64,000 nucleotides of DNA, taken from NCBI GenBank assembly GCA_047967505.1, contig CM106539.1; one strand, written 5' to 3'. The notes beneath the pieces are model-generated. The model was not told the DNA's origin. It made no database searches and saw only the letters and a program-made list of their open reading frames with translations. This document shows, piece by piece, positions 56,035-64,000 of the stretch (its first letter is position 1; each line of letters begins with the position of its first letter). This stretch comes from Dipteris shenzhenensis. Lineage: Eukaryota > Polypodiophyta > Polypodiopsida > Gleicheniales. The position numbers were made by a program, and so were the translations under genes.

Positions 56035-57849
56035 TTACAAAATCTAGGGAGGATCAAAGACAAGACTCATGATAGTAGGTGAATGTATGTTTGACTATTT
56101 ACATTCTTATACTCTCTTGAGAGAATGCATATATCCTTTACATTGGATAAAAAATATTTTGTCAAATTGCATTCTCGGCGCTCACATGTGCATTTAAATA
56201 TGTATGCTTTCTATATAGTTAATGAATTAAAGCATAATAATTTGTATTGTTAACTTTGGAACTTATTTCTTTTGTTTATGTTTTTGTTTGTTAATAAGTA
56301 TGGTCCGTGATTCAAATTTGGTCATACTTGATGGAAATATGAAAAGTGCATGCCTCAGTCTCATTTGTAGAGTGTAAATCTTCTGGGCATAAGTTTACAG
56401 GAAGCTCTACTCGCATTAAGCAATATTGCTCAGGGATTGGCATGGATGTTGAAACTTGTCCATGCCCTCTATCCAATGTGTGTGTGTGTGTGCACGCGTG
56501 CCATGTGTGTGTGTGTGTGTCTAAAGAATAGAAACCTATTAACAACACAGCACACGATGCTCAGATAAAGGTGGATAAAACTCTTTTTAATATTTTTATA
56601 TGGATGTTGATAACATATGAGTACAATTGGTATAAAAAAGTGTCTATCTGTATGCTCCTCTGCTTGCAGGGACCAAGTCCTTGTCTATTTTGATACCATC
56701 CGTGCAGACAATTCCCTAGATCCTCTCTCCAATTCCATTGCTCATCATGTACTTGCTCTAAATTCATGGGGCAGCTTCTTGGTCTTCCATATTCTACCAA
56801 CCTTTATGACCCCTTCGTTAGGTATTTCTCTTGTTGTGTCACATATCTTTCTCTCCTCACTGAGCTCACGTTTGACATCCTTGTAGCAACTGAACAATAT
56901 GTAGGGTTGACTAAGAGCACTCTTCAGTCCAATTCCTAGCTATTTAATAAGCTTGCAAGATGATGATAGCCTCAGATTGACCTGAGAGGAATTGTTTATA
57001 GTAATTTTTCGAACCAAAAAGTTGCTGTAGCTCAGCTTGAGTCAACATAAGCTATTTCTTGTGGAGCTTGTGCACTCAATCCTATAGATTTCTACACTCA
57101 ATCCATTCAATTTTCCAGTAGGATGACCCAACACTTTCAATGTGTCATTCCCGAGTAGGATCACCAAATGTTGATGGTCTTTTTCCGTGTCCCCAAGTTG
57201 ACTGACTTAATGCTCTGATTGAGTTCTTGCAGCACACAAGCTCATAATGAAGATGCTCACTCTTGCAATTTGTAGGGTTGCTATGCAATGCTAGAAGTTG
57301 TCATGAAGAAAATGAAATAGATGTCAAAAAACTAACAAAAGGGCGACACACCATTGAGGCAAAATGTATGAAGACCGGCAAATATTACTCAAATGGAAAA
57401 TTGCCAACACCACCTTGGTCCTTTTTGCCTTCTCATCACTTGACACCTTAACTCGTCGATCCGAGTTATGCACTTTGAGTTCATCCAAGTCTCCTACTAC
57501 ACATAAGTGATAAACATGTGGCCAAAAGTTCTTCATTGCTAGATTTAACTTTGTGACTTGTTTGTTACTTTTGCAAGTTATCTAGCTAGTGAATTTGCTT
57601 CGGTAGTGACATTACAATGGGTTGAGTGATGGTGTATGGTTAATGCTTATAGTTGCATCAAGTGGGGTGATACAAATTGCATGTTTAGAGTAGTGTCAAG
57701 AATTTAGAAACTCAAAAATGATGATTGTTTTGCATAACTTCAACATGAAACACTCATACATATTAACCAAAAAATATTTTATGTAATCCAAAAGAGGATT
57801 CCCTAAAATTCTAGCATTAAGGCTAATTTCCAAAATTACACCATAATTT
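56035..57849. other. LTR-like start, then no gene recognised
   Basis: The first 150-250 bases are probably the 5' LTR of the minus-strand Copia remnant. A GT-rich microsatellite lies at 56477-56521. The remainder shows no recognisable domain. Confidence 0.4.
56477..56521 (+). repeat. (GT)n microsatellite, interrupted
   Basis: Two GT runs separated by GCACGCGTGCCAT. Confidence 0.9.
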
Positions 57850-58520
57850 GTAGATGCAAAAAAAGGCAAAAAAGTAAGTGACTGAGACAAACATTTTGTG
57901 AAGAAATTGATCAAGAGGACGACATTGTTCTACATGGTAATCCATAAGAAGTGATATACCTACTATCCTTAGGGCAATGGACAAGTAGAATCCACTAAAA
58001 AACATTCAAATGGATTACAAAACTGTTAGGCAATGTTCAGTGCACAGACTAGGATGAGAAGCTATTGGCAGCATTGTGGGCATACCGCACATCATTCAAG
58101 GTGGCTATAGGGTTAACACCATTCAAACTAGTGTTCGGCATGGAGGCCATTACTCTACTTGAGTACATTGTGGCTAGCTTCTACATTGTGGTTGTGGATC
58201 AGCTCCTTCTGCAAGATTCCATGGAATATCATTTGGATGTGTTAGAGCAGCTGGAAGAATACCAAATGGAGAGTTACTAAATGACATAGGTGGTTTAGGA
58301 CTGTAGGAAGCGAAGAGTGGATTTGGCATCCAAGAATAAAATTTTCAAGCGAGGCCAACTGGTGTTATTTTCAATAGCCAGATGGGGGAAATGCTAGGTA
58401 AAGTGAAGATGAGATGGTCTCTCCCATTCTAGATTTTGGATGAATCCTTCTATTTGGCAGATCTATGGGGGCACATTTTTCCATTGCCAGTGAGAATGGG
58501 TTCTGGTTGCATTGCTATTA
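57850..58520 (+). pseudogene. Ty3/Gypsy integrase C-terminal remnant
   Basis: Plus-strand frames give a Y-x-x-P-x-G-x-G-Q-type motif near 57960-57990, then LLAALWAYRTSFKVAIGLTP (about 58061-58120) and FKLVFGMEAITLLEYIV (58121-58171), followed by basic sequence with GQLVLF (about 58358). This matches the end of the Gypsy integrase core (AYRTS-x-K-x-x-x-G-x-TPF) and the linker after it. Stops and frame changes are present, and no chromodomain or LTR was seen after it. Confidence 0.7.
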
Positions 58521-58899
58521 TCATGAAGGCCGCATTTAGTGCCCTTTCCTACTTAGGAAGGAGGTGCTAATCTCCTTGATCTAGATTGGAGTGGCACCTC
58601 GATTGGTAGGATCTAGGTGTCCATGGGATGATGGAAATTTTAATGACACCTATTCCTCGAGTGGCTTCAAATCGTCTCGTGGAGATTGGATCCGATTCCC
58701 AATTTGGTATGGTTCTGCTTCGTTGGCCATTGGAAGGTCTACAAATTGCACTTGCAGACAGCCCACTCTGTAGCTCCGGTGCCACCCCTAGGAAAGTTTC
58801 CTCTTTTACCCATTCCACCGCTTGCCAAGGCACTTCTTCCCATCAAAATGGCTATCGAAATAAATTGTTCTATTCTGCAGAAGGACCACACACCTTCTT

Positions 58900-60300
58900 A
58901 CCCGATCTTGTAACAACATTAAATTCTAGACTAATTGCTATGTTATCATCCACAATCTGCACCATTGATGTGCTTGGCATTTTCTCGGCCATCTTTTGTT
59001 GCTCGGCCTTTTGTCGATGATACTCCTAGGCTTCAGGAGACTCATTCTACCAGTGTCCCTCTCCTAGATAGAAGAGTCAATTCTTGGGGTGATTCGCCCC
59101 TCGAACACCATCGCCATCTCGACCACAACCATGATCTGCATTGCTACCGCTGCCACCTCCTAACAAGGTTGGGTGTTACAAAATTTGCATTTCCCACTGC
59201 ATCTGCATAGGACACTCTTGGATCATTAAATATGAGGGCTAGCCCTATGTTTGCCCTTGAGCACACTAACCCTATTCATTATAATGGCAATTAGTGGTGT
59301 TGTGTGTATTAATCATGCAAATTGCACAGCACATCTTGTTTAGAGCACAATCATTCATTGAGTGACCTAGATTTTGACAGTTGACACACTAGTTGGCATT
59401 TTGTCAGGTGAGGGGCCTTTGGATGCCACAGAGCTAACCTTTCCTCCCTTTGAGGTCTTTTTATCCTCTTTGGCCTCCAATACTTCATTACTTGTCATCA
59501 TAGGAGCTATCGCTGGAATTGTCTTCTTCAGTCTCCTCATCACTTTCCTTGTGCTTCTTTCCCTTTGAAGATAGCTTCTTCCTTTTGCCCTTGGAAGACT
59601 TACGATGCTTCACTATCTGACCATGTAGTGACGCGCCTACCTGAGTCAATTGATCTCGATCATGATGTCAAGTGTTGTGGTCACCTTATCCATTGTAGCC
59701 ACAGTTGTTGACAGAGCTCTTGAAAGTTGGAAGATGAAATATACATTCAACACCTTAACGACTAGCTATTGAGCTTGTGGAACTAAAAAAGTGTTCAAAA
59801 TTGTGCCACATAGTCCTCAACTTCCTAATCGCATTACTGCAAGAGCCACAATCCCTCTAGAGTTTGCAAAATCATTATTTTCTTATGAAACCACCTCAGG
59901 ATAGCAACTCTTATGGCAGCATAGGTCTGGAAGTGATAAGTGTGGTACTCTGCCAACCATCTTGATGCTTAACCCCTAGAGTGGATTCAAATACCTCCTT
60001 TTGTAGTGGAATTACCACTCCCAGCACATTCAATGCATACGCTTTGTCAAATTGATGGACTTGTGCATGCGGATCCTCCTTAGACTTCCCGAAGAACTTC
60101 ATGTACTTGACATGCACCACCACCGTAGCTGCCATTGACACTACAATCATAGTTGGAATGACCCCCACAATCAGAGATGGAGGATTTGATGGAAATGAGA
60201 ACAATTCTCATGCAACCAAAGAAGCCTTCCCCACATGTGTTAAGGATGGACCATTCTATCAACAACCACTACCCATATGCAAGAACTCACACCATATGAA
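58900..60300 (-). pseudogene. Ty3/Gypsy gag remnant with two CCHC knuckles
   Basis: The minus strand reads from about 60200 (MKFFGKSKEDPHAQVHQFDK), through decayed core sequence, to a charged linker (KSSKGKRKKLSSKGKKHKES, about 59610-59550, followed by DEETEEDNSSDSSYDDK), then CVNCQNLGHSMNDC and CCAICMINTHNTTNC (about 59387-59285). Both knuckles keep the C-x2-C-x4-H-x4-C spacing. The layout resembles the Gypsy gag at 6.7-8.3 kb and may be the same lineage. Stops and frame changes are frequent. The protease expected below 59250 is not clear. Confidence 0.7.
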
Positions 60301-61099
60301 CTGATTGGGAGGCTCTGCCTCACACCAGACAAAGTAACCTTGCCTCTTCCTACAAGCTTCTGCTAGGAATCGAATTCCTCTAGTGGATCTCTATCATTTG
60401 ATAAGGTCCATTGATGCCAATGCCATAGCCGTGTTGTCAGTACCAATGGTTCTGGGGGTCCTTGCAATTGTGTGTGCATGCATCACTATGGCTTGTTCCA
60501 GGGTGGGACCAGAAAGATTTTGGATCTCCACCCAGAGATTGCGAATCAAGAGAATCAAGATGTTGACAAACCAAGGTCTGTTAAATAAATTGATGTTTAG
60601 GGGACACACTTATGGACATGGTCATGTGGTGTGTGTGTGCTAGTGTGCTAGTGCTTGTGTAGGACATGGTGTGACTACTAGTGAGCACCATGGTAGGTGT
60701 GTCAGGTGACTCATCAATTAGGTGTCACCCATCTAGGTGTGATTGAGATAAGTTAGGGACTTGGTGGCCAATATGATGGAGGACTTGGGGGTGTTACTGA
60801 TGGAGACAATCAGGGAGATAATCATGGATCTAGAGCCACCTACTCAGGGGCATTCCACTATATGTAACTCTACTCATGAATGAAATCACGACTTGTCATT
60901 ACTCTCGTTGCTTGGTTCACCCTCCTTGAGCCCTCCTTGAGTGCCATGTCATCCCCAAATGAAGCTTTTTTCTTTACACTCTTCCATGAAATTTGTTTAG
61001 GCTTGTTCTCTCCATTCTTTGAGCCACTTCCCATGTCCTTTGAGCTAAAGCATCCTCATGTTAGGGCAAACCCTTGGCTAGGAGGTATTAGGAAATAGT
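60301..61099. other. No gene seen
   Basis: Unassigned; a GTGTGTGCTAGTGT-rich patch lies at about 60630-60670. Confidence 0.4.
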
Positions 61100-62035
61100 A
61101 GCTTCCTCTGCCTATGCCGACACTATCTATAGTCCATGCCATTTTGTGAAATGCGACCTGCTGGAGTTACATTTTTGTAATTCCTCTTAGAGGAGGCTGG
61201 GTGACACTAAGAGCTATCCATAGTTCAAATTTGAAGGCAAATGCTCTAGTAATTGAGGTGTAATGGTGAAAAAAACTAGTCAAAAATGGCGCATCTCTCT
61301 CTGATGACCTGATACAGCATTGCACAATTCTTCTCTAGGGGCTCTTCTCTGGTAATAGAGCTTCCTTTCCATGCTAAAAGTCCTCTGAAAGGCAACTCCA
61401 GTAGTGCAAATTTGATCCTCTAGTTCTTGACTATTCAATTTGGGGGTTTTCTGCATTACTTCCTCACGTTACATGCTGATGGTTATGTGCTCAAAACTTT
61501 GGTTACTTTCCTACTTTCCCTTTGCATTGATGGCTTTTTGTCATATAAGTGGATGGATGAAGTATTTTATGGTCAAAAATTTGATTATCACTATGATAAT
61601 CATGGTCTTTGAGTCATATGTTTGGATGAAGGGCTACATTGACAACAAGGATGTAGCGTACATGATGTTTGGAGATGACTTAGTGATGTATGCAACATAT
61701 CTTATGATGTATGCAACTTCTTTGCATCTATATGGAGATGACTATATGTTGAGCTATAAAGTTATACCATATTTCTTCAGGTGCTCTGCCCTGACTTTAA
61801 TGTCAAAAAGGATTGTAAGTGATAATCTTGGTTGTGCTATGATCAAAATGATATATAGTACCAAGAAAAAGTATGGACTCTTCAAGAAGAATCACATAAA
61901 GACCTTCATCTACATCAATCCAAGGACTTCATCAGCAATAAAAAACAATACAATGGACATGAATGACCCTTTAGGAATGGAGATTGCCATCAAGGGGGGG
62001 AATTTCCCCACATCTTCAACTTAGAATTTTTGTGT
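61100..62035 (+). mobile_element. Possible relative of element C, partial
   Basis: The stretch 61300-61430 resembles the leader of element C at about 27870-28000: GTGACCTGATGCAACATTGCAC there against ATGACCTGATACAGCATTGC here, followed by similar spacing of CTTCTCT blocks. A purine run with the same surroundings (ATTGCCATCAAGGGGGGG, about 61983-62000) recalls C's polypurine tract. LTRs and target duplication were not found. The 194-codon plus frame at 61438-62024 is Met/Tyr-rich and unrecognised, and its status as a gene is doubtful. Confidence 0.35.
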
Positions 62036-64000
62036 GTGGTCAATAAAGGTTCTCTGCGATGGGATGTGTTAGTCCTTTGTTTGAGTTTTTACCTTGTTGG
62101 ACCCATGGGTATTTCCATACATAGTCATTGTCCAATCCTCCAATTTTGAACCAAGAGTCCTAGGAGTGAGTCACAGGTTGGAGCCATGTGTGTTGCCACA
62201 TGATGGTGGGCAAGCCATGGAGCATCCCATGTAATACTACTAAGAGGTGAGGTCATCAATTTGTGGGGGGGAATGAAGGGTAAATTGATGTAATGGGGTG
62301 TACAAAGGGGTGAAAGGTTTGTGTAAGTTTGTGTGTCACCACATGGTGGTTAGTGTGACTAGGTTAGGTGGTGTGATTGAGAGATTCATGGGCTTGATTG
62401 AGGGATCAGTGGAGTGATTTGTGGATTTGGAGATGCTCTCCTTTGGGGCACATGCATTGTATCAGTTGCCCTTATAAGGGCCTCTCCTCTCTTGAATTGA
62501 CTACTCTATTTGATTCATTTGTTGATTCCTTCTTGTTGTTCCATCAACGTCACCATACGCCTTGGCATGATTTTTTTTCCACACATAATGAATTGCATCC
62601 TAATTTCCCACCACTTTTGCAAGATCAGTGCATAAATATCTCCATAGGTGTGAGCACAATTTCTCATGGATTCATGCAACCCACCGTACCATAATGCGGA
62701 CATTGGTGGGCTGACATGGAAGCCCAAGAACACCCCACATATGGTAGGAAGAAGACACTACGGATAGTCATGGGGATATGTGTAGTGGATAAGCAAGAGA
62801 TATATTCATACACAAATGGAAATACATAGAGATAGGAATGGAATAGGAAATTCAAGAAGAAATCCCATCTCTATTGCATAAACACTCATGACAGAATGAA
62901 TGAATGCCTAAAGACTCCACGTTGCATAAGTTCCCGAGTTCGGTCGACAACCATCATACCCTCCTAAGTGGTTGCCACTATTCACACCTCTTGGAATCCC
63001 CACTTAGATCCCTTAGACTGTTAATGGATTAACAATTACAATATGGAAGATAAGCATGCCTAATATCAATTTGATATATTTGTGGTTTTGACTGTATGGG
63101 ATGACATACTAGAGACTTTAGGTAATCCAAAGTCATATTGGAGATGAACATATTTTTAATCCAATATTGACACTCCCCAATTAGAAGGACAACTCGTGGC
63201 TAAAACAATGTTGTAATTGGTGATCTAAATGAATTGATATATAAGAAGACTAGTGACCTACAAAGAAAGCTAAATGAAAAAGGCTATGGCTTCCTTATAA
63301 GAGCAACTTAACAATTTGAGAAGAAGCATATATGCACCACCTTTGGTAATTTTCTCTTGTTTTCATAATAATTTCAAATGAAAGAGTAATTAATTTGAAG
63401 GTTATCCTCAAATGGTTCATGGATCATTGACTAGAGTAGAAAACAAAAGGATACAAACAAATGAAATACATGTTAGCCAAGTAAGTAACTTCTCTTTTTC
63501 CTTGTTAGTTGGTATTGCAATCAGTTTTACTTTTCTCACAAATTTATTTAAAGATGTGCTTTCAAAATAATCCTTTAATGATCTCTTTATCTTGAATGTA
63601 TTTTTATAGGTTGGTACATTTCAAAGAGGGGAGAGAGAGATTTAACATAAAGATCCAACGGCAGTTAGATTAGGAACAATAAGAGTTGGTAAGAGTTGAT
63701 GATGCAATCATAGTAGATATGCTTATTTATAAAAACCTAGTGATGATATTAGTGCATTGAGTCAAGCCACAAAATTATGCTTGAATTTTGCATTGAAAGA
63801 CCTCCTTATAATTTTGTGATTTAAGTTTTATATTTAGTAAATTATTCTTTATTTTAAATTTTACTAATGAGCAATATCTTTTGTGAAATGGAATGTTATG
63901 GTCTCATAATATTCTTATGATCAATTCTTTAAAACACCATGTTTAACCTGAGCTATGTGAAAAAAATTTCACATGTTATTAGTATATTTCATTGATAGTA
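62036..64000. other. No gene seen; AT-rich to the window end
   Basis: Only short frames without motifs. From about 63000 onward the sequence is strongly AT-rich. I see no transposon domain, RNA gene or clear repeat. Confidence 0.5.

Noticed and set aside
61438-62024. 194-codon frame as a novel membrane protein
   Set aside because: Met/Tyr richness comes from ATG/TAT-rich sequence with local repeats (GATGTATGCAAC); it lies in a probable degenerate retroelement and no family is recognised.
1-64000. CRISPR arrays, operons or bacterial-type systems
   Set aside because: The window is eukaryotic: spliced gene, LTR elements and microsatellites; the tandem repeats lack regular repeat-spacer structure.

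Overview
This is a nuclear window from a plant, very probably a seed plant with a large, repeat-rich genome. A gymnosperm would fit, but the sequence alone does not prove it. The evidence is an intron-containing U-box/ARM E3 ligase of the plant PUB6/7/45 type, plant Ty1/Copia and Ty3/Gypsy elements primed by initiator tRNA-Met, and about one clear host gene in 64 kb. Almost everything else is transposon sequence of different ages.

Layout, left to right. At 1-8.3 kb an old minus-strand Ty3/Gypsy element (gag and protease; RT lies off the left edge) is split by a young plus-strand Copia element, called A (310-6205), with 170-bp LTRs and a perfect 5-bp target duplication. From 9.8 to 14.4 kb lie decayed reading frames on both strands, including a Helitron Rep-like remnant (minus, about 11.75-12.58 kb) and gene-fragment-like exons. 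From 15.2 to 18.0 kb is a CpG-richer stretch with a possible two-exon mini-gene on the minus strand. From 18 to 27 kb the DNA is AT-rich and gene-poor, with a dispersed repeat (18305-18818), a long TC microsatellite and Gypsy integrase and gag remnants. A 2.0-kb non-autonomous LTR element, called C (27110-29142), with its own target duplication, lies in Gypsy debris.

The one convincing host gene is at 34518-38041 plus: four coding exons in an unbroken frame, 787 codons, with UND, U-box and ARM repeats. Its 5' leader region (about 32.7-34.5 kb) is pyrimidine- and GC-rich.

From 39 to 45.6 kb there are more Gypsy fragments, with a long inverted-repeat pair and a probable 1.5-kb 3' LTR. At 45641-52025 is Copia element B, a sister of A in the same orientation, with its own perfect target duplication. 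Its gag has lost 26 bp and gained 514 bp that matches, inverted, the repeat at 18.3-18.8 kb. From 52 to 64 kb are degenerate minisatellites, a minus-strand Copia gag remnant with its primer site, Gypsy integrase and gag remnants, and unassigned AT-rich DNA.

The most unusual points are: the A/B Copia family has very short LTRs with a 1.4-kb leader, and both copies share an in-frame UAG followed at once by AUG inside gag; the segment capture in B; element C; and the Helitron-like Rep remnant beside gene fragments. I saw no convincing wholly new system.
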